Below, piece after piece: positions 35,301 through 49,112 of a stretch of DNA of 64,000 nucleotides. Source of the DNA: Sipunculus nudus (taxonomy: Eukaryota > Annelida > Sipuncula > Golfingiida > Sipunculidae); NCBI GenBank assembly GCA_026874595.1, contig CM049307.1:53002870-53066869 (forward strand), read 5' to 3'. The notes beneath the pieces are model-generated. The model saw only the letters and a program-made list of their open reading frames with translations. It did no database searches and had not been told where the DNA came from. The position numbers and the translations under genes are program-made. Each line of letters opens with the position of its first letter. Position 1 is the first letter of the stretch.

Positions 35301-36540
35301 TGGTCCTGCTCCGAGAGTGGGGCCCGCATGAACCAATCACCATGGAGTTAGGAGGTTATTGATGAAACTCCTGTCGCGTTTACATATATTTTCTACAGGC
35401 GGACTGAAACTCGAATATGCAGAAAGTTACTTAATATAAACAGCATATGAAAATTAAAAAGGACCTTCCGTAAATGTTAACCAGGGATGGTGAATACATG
35501 TACAGTTCATTTACTGCTGAGACGGCACGTCGAACCAGAACACGGAGCAAATTAACGACGCATATCTACAGAAAACAGGATAACAAGACTCACTCAGTCT
35601 ATTTAAGATAGTGTCAGCGCCCAGGTTATGAAAGCTGAAGGTAACGAAGAATTTTATTTTTATGATCTACTGATGATCTACTGTGGTCTTCACACTGGTT
35701 AATATTACTTAAAAAAGGCTTCAAAAAGGTTGACTCAGAACTTTCCGGACGGTGGGGTTAAGCGTTTCTGACGCTCGAAATCTCATTTGGCCGCTCGATT
35801 TTTTGGGGCCCGATCGTCCAATGGCCCCTGACGAGCGAAATTTCGGAATGGAGGACCGTGAGGATCAAAGTTGGGTCACTTTAGTTGCTGATTACCTCAA
35901 TAACCAGTCAATTCTGTAAACACTGTGCTGAAGACCAACCCTTAGTTTTCACTCTAATAAAATAATCATAAATTTACACATTACCAAATAATGTAATGAT
36001 AAGAGAATTGCTTTAAATAAAAAGAAAACCAAATTTACGCAACCCTTCAAAATTCGACACAGATCACCTTCCATTGGGACATTTCCAATACCCATTTGAC
36101 GCGCAAAGGTTTTATCCTGCATGCATGACCGTCCCGGACTCTTTAACCGGACTCTTTAATTTTTTTTCTCATTGAAAGCCCTGGTTTGTATAATTACCTT
36201 TCATCTACGCTTGGTTGACTTCGATTCGCTATAATTGCATTCTTGTTCGTATAGATTACATGGTGTGTATATCTGCTTTGCTTTTACTGCCCTTCTGGGG
36301 CATAATCATTTTTAATACTCCTCCCCGATAACTTATAATGTCATTCGGATTGCCCTACCACTTTGTATAAGATTTAAGATTACCTCATCGAACGTTTTCT
36401 ATATTTATTAAGATATTTTAATGCATAAACTAAAATTAATTAACAAAAAAAAAAAAACCCAGCAAATTATATTATTAAAATATGAAAAATATGAAAGCCA
36501 TTGGTTGAAATCTGGTTGATATTGTAATTTATAAAGTGAT
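32302..36540. other. Gene-free AT-rich spacer
   Basis: No coding region, RNA gene or repeat copy is recognised, apart from a 19-G run at 34281-34299. A TATAAA at 35435 followed by sequence loosely like the 5' exon of the second GPCR gene near 35500-35577 could be the upstream exon of the first GPCR gene, but the expected GT donor is missing. Confidence 0.5.
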
Positions 36541-36559
36541 CTATTTTATTTGTACACCC

Positions 36560-37017
<458 letters not shown>

Positions 37018-37866
37018 ATATTTAAACATGTGCACAATTGTGTTCGATCGTTATCAGTGACATTAATTTTTTAATAGAAAGTTCGACTATTCGCAAAATG
37101 TCTACAGAAAGCACGTATATAATCTGTATACCCAATCCAAATTGATACACCGTTTCTATGGCCTATTTCACAATTTGTGTCCTTGAAAATACTGAATGCG
37201 ATCTGACAGATTGATTTCTATTAAGGAAACATTAAGGCTAAGAGAAAATAGCAAAAATGGAAATTATTGACATCTATCTAAATGATGAATAAAAGGACCG
37301 AAGCCCCAGGCTGCCGAGAAATAAAGGTGGGAGTTTACAAGCGGGACACATGACATTAAGTTAATGGTTATATATCAGAGTCTGTTGTTTACTAGAGCTT
37401 TTAGTGGGTAGTATTTGCCCTAGTTAATCTCCAGAAATTCATGTTCCAAGTGACGCTACATATAATACAAATTATACATGTCGTTTATTCAAATAAACCT
37501 GTCTCTGCCCCGGATGAAATCCCGATGTAGTTTCAAGGTCGTCACATGGTATTTCACATGACCAAAACTCCGTTCAGCAAAGCGTTCTTAATTTCTTGGT
37601 TAAATATAAGTTAATTTAAGCCTATATTCTAACTTACAGTTAACGGCACATGAATATACAGAACATTCCGTTCATTGCCAATGGGTTCCCACTTTTCTGT
37701 GTTCATGTTTCATATCTCTTAACAATGATTTAACATAGCTAACCTTACATCTCTCTCTCTCTCTATATATATATATGATGTTTACCGTGTATATTGTGGG
37801 AATTCTATCTGTAAAAGTGAGAAAATGATTCTAACATTGACATTCAGGACACCTGAACACCGTTCA

Positions 37867-38116
37867 GGACACCGTTTGATTATCTGCCAAAGGCAAATTG
37901 CCAATATAAAAGAGGATTCCAGTACTCTAGAATAATAAAAAAAATCAATGATTTTGTCAATGATTTTTAAAAGAGATATTACAGTTTAGCACTGGCACAA
38001 ATGCTCCTCCGTTTGGATCGAAGTAAATGTTAATTCCAGTCAATATTCTCGTTTTATTTAATGTATACTCTATGAGTTGAGGGTTTTGTTCCCTTCAAAT
38101 GAGACCATAGTTTACA

Positions 38117-38157
<41 letters not shown>

Positions 38158-38466
38158 TTAACCACATTTAAAAAAATAAAGGACACCGTTTGATTATCTG
38201 CCAAAGGCAAATTGCCAATATAAAAGAGGATTCCAGTACTCTAGAATAATAAAAAAAATCAATGATTTTGTCATTGATTTTTAAAAGAGATATTACAGTT
38301 TAGCACTGGCACAAATGCTCCTTCGTTTGGATCGAAGTAAATGTTAATTCCAGTCAATATTCTCGTTTTATTTAATGTATACTCTATGAGTTGAGGGTTA
38401 TGTTCCCTTCAAATGAGACCATAGTTTACATATATATATATATACTTAACCACATTTAAAAAAATT
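37867..38466 (+). repeat. Tandem duplication, period about 314 bp
   Basis: Two near-identical copies, from 37867 and from 38181, both beginning GGACACCGTTTGATTATCTG and ending in an (AT)n tract of different length followed by CTTAACCACATTTAAAAAAA. The second holds an almost perfect hairpin, AAAATCAATGA-TTTTG-TCATTGATTTT. Confidence 0.9.
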
Positions 38467-38499
38467 GCAATTAAGTGTATAAGGTTTTAGAAAATAAGG

Positions 38500-38850
38500 T
38501 ATTATGTTTCCAGTATAAAAGTTGATTTAAAACTACGTTTAGATATCATATTTTACAATAAACTCACTAATGAAACCAAAGTCTATAATTCTACTTATTA
38601 ATATATTTAATTTGCGATATATAAATATTATTTTCTGAATGGGGGGGGGGGGGGGGTGATAACACTGACCATCCCTCCTTGCCAAAAAGTTAAATATAGG
38701 GATATATATACTCCCCTCCCTATATTGACGACCCTGTTCACAAATTTACAGTCACTCATGCACGAATTGACTTGGTAGTGTGGCCGAATAAGTGAATGGC
38801 GGAGGCTTGGACTCGTTTGAATGCAGAATTCTAGTTCGTAATGGGACTGA
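38500..38850 (+). repeat. Dispersed repeat R1 followed by an R2 fragment
   Basis: R1 (38500-38735) holds 16 G at 38641-38656 and ends CCCTATATTGACG. It is followed at 38745-38850 by an inverted fragment of R2 (TTTACAGTCACTCATGCACG). The juxtaposition is seen only here. Confidence 0.6.
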
Positions 38851-39879
38851 GAGAAGAATCCCCTATTAATTTTGAAATGACAAGTTTCCGGGTGTTTTTT
38901 TGTTTATTCCCTTTAGATCAATGCTTTAATACATGGAAATTGTCCATTTAAAGTCCTGATCGTATTAATGGTTAAACCTGGCCTTTTTGGTGTTCAATAG
39001 CTGTCCTGAACGGCGGACGCCGTTATGGTCCTCATCATTAAGGGGCTTGGGCTTCCTTTAACAAATAATAATTATTAAGGTAAGAAATAAATTTTATTTT
39101 GTTTGTAATAATTAAAAATATATGACGCATCAAAGCTAAAATTTTGTGTAAATCCGGAATTCAGGAAAACTTGAACAAGAATGCCATGGGCATTCACCAC
39201 TGATTGTGATATCTCGTCCCAAGTGCTTAGTTACTTTGGCAGCATACAGTTTACCAATTTACAACTATGGAAGTTTGTTGTTAATGTCTTCTTTGATTTT
39301 AAATTGTTCTTATCCTAAGCGTTACTGATATCAGTTTATTAACTGCAAAAATAAATCAGCAAAATTCTGTCGTTCATGGAGTTGATAATGCTCGGTTTCT
39401 CATTATCTGGTGCTATTAAATTTGGACATGCAAGGTCTCATATTCCAGGGCCCCTCTTTGATCACGGTAATTCCACTATATATTTACGACTCGAAAATCC
39501 TTTGCATAAAATAACGAAAAAATAAGATAGTAGGAAACCAAACTTATTTCTTTAACTTGAAATGATGCACATAATTTTATATGTCATAATTACCGTGTGT
39601 TTCAAGGGAAGAACAGGGTACACGAAAATATTAACCCAAATTTAAAATAATACTTTACTTAATTGCTACTTCCTAACTTTAATCTTTATCAATTATTATT
39701 CTAGGCATAATGGTCATATAATTGTCACATGTAAGTGATTATCCAAGTTTTAATATCCAACATATTTTACTTATAGCTGAGCCAGAAAGCATCTGATTTC
39801 ACATGTGTGGTATTAGAGTCGTCTAGGGGTGCACAATTACATACAGAAAATTGGTGAGCTACCATAGGCCAGTTTCTGT

Positions 39880-40290
39880 TGTTGGCTTCATATTCGCGGG
39901 ATATAAATTTCGCGATTTCTAGTTTCGTTGTTTCGCGAGGGTTTCATTTTCGCGATTCCACCATATTAAATCCTACAAAAAGTAAACCATTATTATATGA
40001 AATATTTATATTAAATAATATATGTGCAAAATTTCAACACTTGGGCCCAATAGAAGAGTGAACGAGTTGGTATTATAGTCCCTTAATGGCAGACAATTTG
40101 GAAGATCTTATATCATTTGCTTTAGCATTGCAATGTTTGAACATATAAGATCTATTTTTATTTATATTAAATATCGATCTTTAGACATGCTTCCCACGAT
40201 TAGACCTCTTGTTCACAAAGGTTTTATTTTCACGATAATTCCCCTTTCGCGAATATTGCGTATTTAATAATTTCGCGAACAAGAAAGCAA
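39880..40290. repeat. Element with clustered TTCGCGA/TCGCGAA motifs at both ends
   Basis: Four to five TTCGCG-type motifs at 39893-39957 and three more at 40228-40282 bracket about 270 bp of AT-rich sequence. This resembles a small non-autonomous element; exact terminal repeats could not be drawn by eye. Confidence 0.4.
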
Positions 40291-40834
40291 CCACAGCGTA
40301 TATCCTGAGACATATCGCGTTCCTTCTTTATATTATAAATCATATTTAAACAGGCACATGAATCAGTTTTCTTAGGTCTTACAGAGGATACCTCGAAACA
40401 CACATACATGTGCACACACATATATCACATTCTGGTCAAAATTATTTGAATTTATATTTTAAACTTAATAAAGGCAAACAAGTTTAAAAATACTTAGATT
40501 TTAATTACTCCTAAATAATTGAGATCCTCTATTTTCTATTAAGACTTCGCGTGGGTCCTGGTGGCCTATTTTTTAAAGGTCCATCGGACGAGATACCATA
40601 CTGCGTATGTGAAAAGTAAGGCTCAGGCGACCGATGGGAAAGCTTTGTGTACTTTTTGTCTTGGAGGGATCACATTTTGCAACCGTATACACTAGATGAA
40701 GGTATGTAATGTGTTATAAGCGACTGAGGAAATGTCCTAGGAAATATATAAATAAGATAAATTAGAAAAGAATTATACCCATAAAATATGTAAACAATGA
40801 CTCCAGATAGTGCTTCTCTCGTTTCAGGTGAATC

Positions 40835-42031
40835 ATGAACCAAACTGATAAAATGACAACAGGTACTGGTCTATTGTCTGGCGCTCTGGCAGATAACGAA
40901 CCGATGACACCCGTCAACAACGCCACCACATGGACCATGGTGCCCGACAATATAACAGGCATAACCGGGACAAGAAGACTCGATCCTCTTGAAAAGTTAA
41001 GCCAAGACTTACTCATGTATGGCCTGCCTGTCATCCTTGTTGTTGGGCTCGTGGGGAATTCTTTCAACTTTACAGTGATGCAAAAACGACGAATGCGACA
41101 GACACCGATATCCGTATATCTAACAGCGCTAGCAATCACAGACTCCTTGGTCCTTACCCTTGATTACTTGAACAATTGGCCGAAGGCGACATTCCAAGTA
41201 AATTTGCTCGCCACGTCCACGGCGGTTTGTAAACTGCACCGTTATCTTTTCAACGCTTGTTACACATACGCCGCCTGGCTCGTCACCATGATATCTATTG
41301 AACGTTTCATTGTAATCTCTTTCCCACTTAAGGCTAAGACTTTATGTACCCGCCGGAGCGCTACTATCGTAGTGTCGGTCTTGCCGGCCATTTTCGCAGT
41401 GTTTTACATCTACGATCTTTTCACATGGAGTGTCCTCGATGGTGAGTGTGTAGTCATTCCCCAGTACGCCTACTTCATGAATACCGTATCTCCCTGGTTG
41501 ACAGCGGTGTTGTACTCTTACGTCCCGGCAGCTATTTTGCTTGTCTGCAGTACCGCGATAGTTGTCCATCTCGTACGGGCCAATCGTCGCAGAAAGGACT
41601 TGGGGTCGTCAAACAAGCAGTCCCCAGAAACTGTAAGGGTTTCCATCGTGGTCCTCACCATCAGCGTAATGTATCTGGTCCTTACTGTCCCCCTGACCGT
41701 TTTCTACCTGTATCTTTTTGCCGCCGAGATGTTCATCAACATGCCACCTTACATCAACCTCCTCCGCTCTATTGTACTGCTGCTTGCTCTGTCAAACCAT
41801 GCACTCAACTTTTTCTTTTATGTTTTCTCCTCTGGCCAGTTCCGTAAAGATTTCCTGGGATTGTTTGGTCGTGAAGACATCATTGAAAGTGCCAATCCAA
41901 CCACAAGTAACACCTGCAAAAGCAAAGATGGTTCTACAACCAGCCTTCACACCATTTCTGCTGCTACCAGCAAGGGCTCCAGGGCCAATCTCTCCGAGGC
42001 TCCTAGCCAGGATTTTAGACCCTACATATGA
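40835..42031 (+). CDS. Rhodopsin-class (class A) G protein-coupled receptor 1
   Basis: A single-exon coding region of 398 residues. The N-terminus carries sequons at Asn 2, 29 and 39. TM1 has GNS (Asn 75), TM2 has Asp 103, TM3 starts at Cys 132, which pairs with Cys 205 in loop 2 (DGEC). The DRY box is ERF (156-158). TM6 (LTISVMYLVLTVPLTVFYLY) lacks CWxP, and TM7 ends NHALNFFFY, an NPxxY variant with Asn/Phe in place of Pro. A helix-8 motif (SGQFRKDF) and a Ser/Thr-rich tail follow. The pattern resembles invertebrate peptide receptors often labelled FMRFamide-receptor-like; the ligand cannot be told. An acceptor (ctcgtttcag) lies 7 nt before the ATG, so a 5' UTR exon exists upstream. AATAAA is at 42427-42432. 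A paralog is at 61104-62339. Confidence 0.93.
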   Translation: MNQTDKMTTGTGLLSGALADNEPMTPVNNATTWTMVPDNITGITGTRRLDPLEKLSQDLLMYGLPVILVVGLVGNSFNFTVMQKRRMRQTPISVYLTALAITDSLVLTLDYLNNWPKATFQVNLLATSTAVCKLHRYLFNACYTYAAWLVTMISIERFIVISFPLKAKTLCTRRSATIVVSVLPAIFAVFYIYDLFTWSVLDGECVVIPQYAYFMNTVSPWLTAVLYSYVPAAILLVCSTAIVVHLVRANRRRKDLGSSNKQSPETVRVSIVVLTISVMYLVLTVPLTVFYLYLFAAEMFINMPPYINLLRSIVLLLALSNHALNFFFYVFSSGQFRKDFLGLFGREDIIESANPTTSNTCKSKDGSTTSLHTISAATSKGSRANLSEAPSQDFRPYI

Positions 42032-42432
42032 ACTATCAACCGCCGGTCGCTTCTGGGGTAAATTCCGACTTTCTGCGTGTATACAAACTTTGTGTCACAG
42101 ATATATAGAATAGGAGAGAGCATAGGTAGAGCGAAAGGTAAAATAGCAATACATGACCGGAAATGGAAACAATTGAAAAATACACATTAAAAGGAAAACC
42201 AATACTGAAACAAATAATATAAATTTTATAAAACTTAAACTTCACTACCAATTATTTCAGTTGTTTGAAATGTACCCTGTCTGTATTTTGTTTATGTGCA
42301 TCCAATAATACGTCAATCCTATTATGCATGTTTTTTTATGTATGGATGTTTGTTTTATGTTTATCATATTATGATGTAATACTATTTGTATTATATGTTC
42401 AAATATTGTATTTGTACCATATGTTCAATAAA

Positions 42433-45400
42433 AAAATTACAAAATATAAATATATGCCCAGGGACTAATGGGGCAGGGGAGGGGGATTTTTTTTAAACAA
42501 GAAGGCAATAACTCCTGGCAACTCCCGGCGTCCCAGCATCAGGCTGAAGAACTTGGTCAGTGTGGACGTTTGGGTCAACATTAACAAATAATTGTTACTC
42601 GATATACAGGATTTAAATAATGAAATAGCCATATGATAAAATATGGAATCCAAGAGCTGTGTTTTATTCTGCATGCTTTGGTCAAACCAAACAAGAATTG
42701 TTACCTCTGAAATTCAATTATATCAAGTCATTATCATCAAGAAAATAACATGAATAGATAAACTGCAAATTTTAAAAATACAGGTTCCTATCAGCCACTA
42801 TCAGCTATTCTAAGATTTTTAATAGTGTTCAAATGTATGGTAAAAATGTATTTTTAGGAAATTAGGAGCAATTATTGCATAATCCGCATGTCGCCTGAAA
42901 AAAATGTTTTGGTCAGGAGCAGGGAGGAGCGTTTTGACCCTTGAAACAACTTTGGATCCAAGCTTAGTTTAGGATATTAGCTAACGATGACCTTCATTCA
43001 GTGAACTTTGAAAGTCACAATTTTTAATAAAATTCTAAAATATGAACACGCTAAATAAATTAATGTCTTGCCCAAACCATGTAACAGTCTGCCTGAACAA
43101 AATTGCCATAACAAGCTCCTCACAAATTTCACCTACAGGTTTTATATTTCACTTAATTTTTAGCAAAAAATGATATGATAATTACAAAGCTCCAATTTCG
43201 CAATAAAATCGAAGCATGGATTGCCTCGGAATTTACTGTGCTTATTAATCTTTCAAAACTTTTTATCTTTTGGATATGAAAACTGTCGACACCTTTATGT
43301 TGATTGGTTTACACGGAAATAAAAGATTAGTATTGAGACCGACACCTGACTTTTACTTGTTTTAATAAAATGTTGATAAAGGGTGCATCTTGTGAAATAA
43401 ATGTTCTTGTAAAATATGAATTACAAGATTAAAGTATCACTGTTATCTGTCAGTAATATATGTGTGTGTGTGTGTGTGTGGTCACACCCTTCGGGTCATG
43501 GAATCAAATAATCTATTTCAAGGTTTGAAATTTGAACTACTTCAAACATAATTTACTTATCTCTAAAAATTATGATATTTCACTACAATTGGTTCATTTT
43601 AGGAAAAACAAATTCATACTATTTACCAGTGGACAATAATCTGTTATGCATGTTATATCTTTATAGACTGATCCATGCTATAGCAGCACTCCCTCAGTTT
43701 TTCATTCATTTATATACGATTTTGATGGTTGTTTAGCCACTGACAAATAATATTCGCAGATTCCATATCGGATACTCTAAATTTTTACCATCCAAATAAA
43801 CTAAAGTACTTTCATCATACATATTAACAGTCCCATGATCCTGCAAAGCATTAGTAAAAAGATCTCTTTTGAAAATAGGACTAACATTTACGGATTTTGA
43901 GTACAACAGGTCTATATGGAGTAATATTCGTACAGCGGGACCGATTAAACAATTCACATGCATGGATTGTTTTGAAATTGGTAATTTATGTACATGTACA
44001 TATTAGATTCATCCATTTGAATGACACAAGTGGGGCCAACCGAACTTTATCACTGTAGGCTATAGCTTAATGGCTATTTTGAGACTGGCAAATTTGAGGC
44101 AGCGTTTATGCCTTTTAGTAAGCACTGATTCTGATCATCGGGGACTTTGCGCTGTGTAAATACTGTTCATCTTTATTCATGCCAATAGTGAAAAGCGATG
44201 GCCTAGCTATAGGGATCACCTTGTCCGTCTGTCCGTTCATCAGTGACGCTTTCTTTCGCACGCAGTATCTCAACGAAAATATATTTGATCCTTCTCAGAT
44301 CCATAGGGACGAATGTCGTCTACAAGGGCGCCAGATCTTTGCAATTCCCGGCTTGCTGGAAATACAATATGGCCGTCAGAGCAAATCGGCGATTTTCTTT
44401 CGTGCGCACCATCTCAAAGAGATTATGTTCGATATTTATTGCAAACCCATAGGGGTGATCGGTGCTTTTGATGGCTACAGCCCATCGAATTACAGAACTG
44501 TCTAATATATTTAATTTTCTTTTGCAAATATTTGACAGAAAGTTAACACCCAAAAGGGTGTGTGAACTTTCAAATTACATTTTTTATTATCATTTAACTG
44601 TTTAAATTTTGAAAAGGAATGCAACGATAACATAAGTGCAAAGATTCATATAAGTAAGTGAAAAATCATTTCAACGCTCTAAATGGGCTGGATATAAAAT
44701 TATTTTGACATTAAGTTTGGCAATATCTTGAAAATTATTTTTATGTCCTATTGTTATATTAATTGAGCAAGTATTTGTAAGTATTTCCTTGCGTTTTGTG
44801 TCCTATTTTATAACATTTTATCAATATAGCCCATATACATGTAACGAGATGACTTTGATAATTCACATAAAATAACCTTCTTTCTCAGGTGCTTTTGGTT
44901 AGAAAATTTCTGCATGAAGTGTAAGACAAATGGTTTAAGATGTTTTATCTCATTTCTGAATTTCAAAACTTTAACGGTCAGAGATGAATGGCAATATCGT
45001 ATTCAGTTAACGTATCAGGTCAACGGTTTTGAAATATTGTACAATCCAGATGTTTGCTCCTCATTTAGTTGCCTTCTAGGTCTATTTTCCTAAATTAATA
45101 GAAAGGTCCGACGGGCCTTTATATAGAATTGCTCTGAAGCCCGATGTCAGCCAATTGTATCTAATGCGGGTTAATAAGTTATTCAAGTTAATACATCACT
45201 TAGATGACTTTAGTACTGGCCTTTTTTACAGCGCCCAAAAAATGTTCTTGTGTCCCTATTATGTCATTATTTTGAGATATTTACCAGAAATTTAGCACTT
45301 TGTCTGACCTTAAACTATCCCGCTAGCAAGTCTAACTTTTTGCATCATCTCGAAATAAAATACAGGACTAAACGCAGTTTATCTCTAGTCCGTTTTTGAC

Positions 45401-46600
45401 ATACGGTCTAAAGTTGGTATGCTGATTAAACCGGACTAAACGTTAGTCTGCCTTTTAGCATACGGTCCCTAGTACCAAATAAGGGTTGTCCGTCTATAAC
45501 AAAAACAGGCACGAAGTATTGCTGGCCTAATGAGCCTGTCTGTTCGGGATTCTGTATCAGCAACTATGATTACATTTACCCATAATACCTGTGCTTTTAG
45601 TGGCCATTCACAAACGACAAAAAAAGGCTCTGAGGATCGATATTTGTTTAGCTGATTGGTTATCGTTAAAATGGACGTGTTTTTGAGGAGTCGAGTGCTG
45701 CAAAGGCATGGAGTCAGGCGAAGCAGTTTCCAACATCGGGTAAAATTATTGCTGCTTGGCAGTTTTACACCGACCCATCTATGTCTTGGGGGCTGGCCAC
45801 TGGTGTATTAATAAAACCCGCTATTTGATCATGCTACCATGTGATTTTGCTTACGGCATATTTGTATATACGTTCATGAACCTCTTTCTATGTTAGGAGT
45901 TAAGTGCTGTCTCGGATGTAGCTGAAATTGCTGTAACAGAAATATGTCCTCATCGAATTTTAATGGGGGTCAAATCAGTGCAATTAGCTATATGTTCCAT
46001 TCTTAATTCTCCTCTGTGACAAGAAACGGAAACGGCAATATTTCATAAAATGCAAAATTGGAAACCATATGCGACGTGACCACATGAACAAAAATACAAA
46101 AGCATGGGCTAAGGAACATACAAAAAGGTAATAGGGACATTATTTTCCCTGTCAGAGGGAATTTAATCTTTTTTTTTTAATTCAGCAGTTGAATGAAGCA
46201 AAATTGATGCTAATTTACGTTATGATTCTAATACAATGGTGAATAAATAAAAATTACAGAAAACCGCGTTATAAAATATTGTTTAAAGACGTCTGTGCAA
46301 TACCTGAGTATAAATTCATGCTCACGTATATTAGGATCACGTGACCTGTAAATTACCGTACTGCCTAAGCCAGGATTTTAAGTCCTCCTCGTTTTTCATA
46401 TGAAGATTTACCTTTTCAACGTCTAGGAGAACCACGCGTTATAATCGTCTGTTGTAGCCGGGTCAAATAATCAAGTATTTAAAGCCATATATGTACCTGT
46501 CTGATAAATAAAACTTACGTGTTTCTTGGCTTACAGTGAGTACATATTTGCCTCCGCGTTCATTTGTATTGGGTGTTTGTTGATTCACAACATAACTTTC
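42433..46600. other. Gene-free spacer
   Basis: No gene is recognised. It has a (GT)n tract at 43462-43480 and, at 44170-44510, a stretch with the CCTTGTCCGTCTGTCCGTTC motif that looks like an old dispersed repeat; the 108-codon ORF across it is taken as chance. Confidence 0.5.
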
Positions 46601-46870
46601 GCAATCATGAATAGTATTTCAGGGCTTTTTGGGAATGGGCCAAGGAAGAACCCAATTTGATTTGGGTGTGAATCCTGAACATGATTCAGATTTTGGAACG
46701 TCATCAAGGAATATATCACAGATGTACAATCACTTATGCACGAATGAACCTGAATGAACCTGGGAATATTGGCCGAATAAGTGAATACAAACACATGGCG
46801 GAGGCTTGCATTCTAAGGAATGCAGATTTCTCGGATGAAATGTAGTTATATGCCTCCTAAAAAAGTTCTT
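46600..46870 (-). repeat. Dispersed repeat R2, inverted copy
   Basis: Reverse-strand match to 29250-29530, including GGGAATGGGCCA, TCACTTATGCACGAATG and GGCCGAATAAGTGAA, ending in a GGAATGCAGA block that also occurs near 29262. Confidence 0.55.
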
Positions 46871-48499
46871 GTAATGCAGCTGTGGCGTAAGAATGGGCTT
46901 GTTTAGTCCTCGCTCCCTCTCTCCCTACGCTTCGTTTTTCTCCGCTGTGAGATAATCCAGTGGACAATAAAAGTATAATACCCGAGCTAAAAAGTGTCAG
47001 ATATAAGAATACAAATTTATATTTATCATGTGTGAGTATAACATACCACTTAAAACAACGTTATGTCCCTTAAATCAGGTTGGTCTCCATCTCAAGCGGT
47101 AAAAACAAGCATGTCAACTGGGGGATTTCCCTGGGTCCCCCCCCCCCCCCATAAAACATCATACCCTCCATCAACCTCCAGCGCTAAGTCAAGGTCTGTT
47201 GTGTTTATCCTAGACATTCTTGATAAATTTTATGCGTCATACGCGCCACCGGATGATTGTCCCAATTTTAGGAACAACTGTTAGGACCGAGAACGCTAAA
47301 CCTTTAAAGTGAGTACGGTTTAGGCATTTTAAGCAGGAATTTCAGCAAAATATCTTGTTCATTTTAGCACATTAAAATTTTCTTGCCCTGAATGCATAGG
47401 TTTCCCTTTCATAAATGCAATATTCGATTTTATACGAGTTTTTTGTCGGGTACCGGATTTACCTTCTCCAATTTTCATGAAGCTTTTATGCGGCGGGTAT
47501 CCGTTGAACCGGAAACCTACGCCGCATAATTTGCAGTTAGAGCCTGCTTAACTACAAACTGTTGGTAAACACGGTACATGTATGATGCAAAAAGAAAAAA
47601 AAAAACAGAACAAAACATGTGACCCGAGTCGACTGAGTATTCAAAAGCTGTTATTGGTAAGTGCATGTGGAGCAACACCAACTTCGTGTCATATGCAAAT
47701 CTCTGGTTCGTCTGATCTGTCGCTAGATGTCATTGCTGGACGTCTTCGGCTATTTTAGCGGGCTCCCAACATGTCACATTACGTGGATAGAAATCGGAGA
47801 GCCCGTGGGCCTCGGTATCGGCGCATTTTGGCTTATTTTTATTAAAAGGGTCAAGAGACTATCTTTATTTTATGCACGTCAGATACAGGTATACCCCCTT
47901 TAAAGCCTGTCAAATAAAATAAGACACAGACCACTGGCTCCTACAGGAACCCCGCCGTTAACGTCATGGCTTAATTTTTACTTGAATCAACTGAGTTTTT
48001 AAAAAATATGAACATTCTTGATAAAAACGTGCAACTCGAATACTCAGTACCATTCTTTACCAACGGGAGTTCCTATTGTAAAAAGAAAAACGCAAAGCTA
48101 AGTGATCAAAATATCATCGTCGCCCTATTCCACTGACGTGTTTGTCATATACAGTCAATAGTCATACTATGTAAAAAACACATTTCATGACGCCATAAAT
48201 ATCATTTTAATGTCATCGACTCGTTGAAAGAAATAGCACATTGAGTCTATTTAGTCGCTGAAAACATCATGTGGTCGACAATAACCTAAGAAAAAGTAGG
48301 AAAACCTGATACCGTTTCGTTTGTTGTGGGATAAATTAATTACTAACAGGTAAAGCTATTTAAGTAGATGCCCTCAGGGGATATATAAACTCTACGGAAG
48401 ATAATGCCTTGAGGCCATTTACCCCTTGTTTCTGCGTCTGCATGGTCGGAGCGTAAGAGAAAAAGTATTACGATGGCATAACTGGTTGGTGGCAAAGTG

Positions 48500-48900
48500 G
48501 TGCAAAGTGTATTGCACCGTGATTTAACGTGCAAAGAAATAACGCAGTGCGTTAAATAACGTCGCATTACACCGTATTCTTACAGGGCTTTGGGACATTA
48601 ATTTACGGTGCTAAGACACGGGGAAATAACGGGCACCTGTTATTTTACGGGGCAATATGAAGTTATTTTACAGTGCAAAGAGAGGTTAATAAACGGAGAT
48701 TTAAACTGGAATCTTGGCACCTTATTTCACGGTGCTTTGTAGAATAACGGAACACTTCTTTTATGATTATTTCACAGTGCTTAAACAGGGCTTTATATCA
48801 CAGACAGTTATACACTGTAAAAGTTATGGGTTCCATAAAGGTTCTAAAAACTTTCCTGTTTTTTCACTGTGGGTGAACCCTTTTTGGTTTCTACGGAAAG
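48500..48900. repeat. Degenerate TTATTTCACGGTGC-type repeat
   Basis: At least five imperfect copies of TTA(T/A)TT-ACGGTGC (with AC/AG variants) alternate with AATAACG stretches at irregular 30-60 bp spacing, followed by a GGTTCCATAAAGGTTCT block related to the palindromic clusters near 9.6 and 12.6 kb. Confidence 0.45.
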
Positions 48901-48988
48901 CTTTGCATGTTTCTATGTGCTTCAGGTTTCTCTCAACATTTTACCCAGTTGATTTTTTTTAACTAATCAGACCTGTTTATGATGCTGG

Positions 48989-49112
48989 TGTTGTAACCAT
49001 CTGTAAGACCGTCAGTTTTCCGAAAATCGAATCATGATGTCAAGAGAGGGTGTTGTAAGCATCTGCAAGACCGTCAGTTTCCCGAAAATCAAATCATGAT
49101 GTCCAGAGAGGG
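48989..49112 (+). repeat. Tandem 62-bp duplication
   Basis: Two copies, 48989-49050 and 49051-49112, with only a few mismatches; each contains AAGACCGTCAGTTT and ATCATGATGTC. Confidence 0.9.

Noticed and set aside
37867..38466. CRISPR-like or other spaced direct repeats
   Set aside because: Only two long, adjacent copies exist; this is a tandem duplication in animal DNA.
41342..41569. Antisense and alternate-frame ORFs within both GPCR genes
   Set aside because: They are shadows of the sense reading frame, whose seven-helix pattern is clear.
44179..44505. 108-codon ORF
   Set aside because: It runs over a stretch with CCTTGTCCGTCTGTCC motifs that looks like a dispersed repeat; no domain is recognised.
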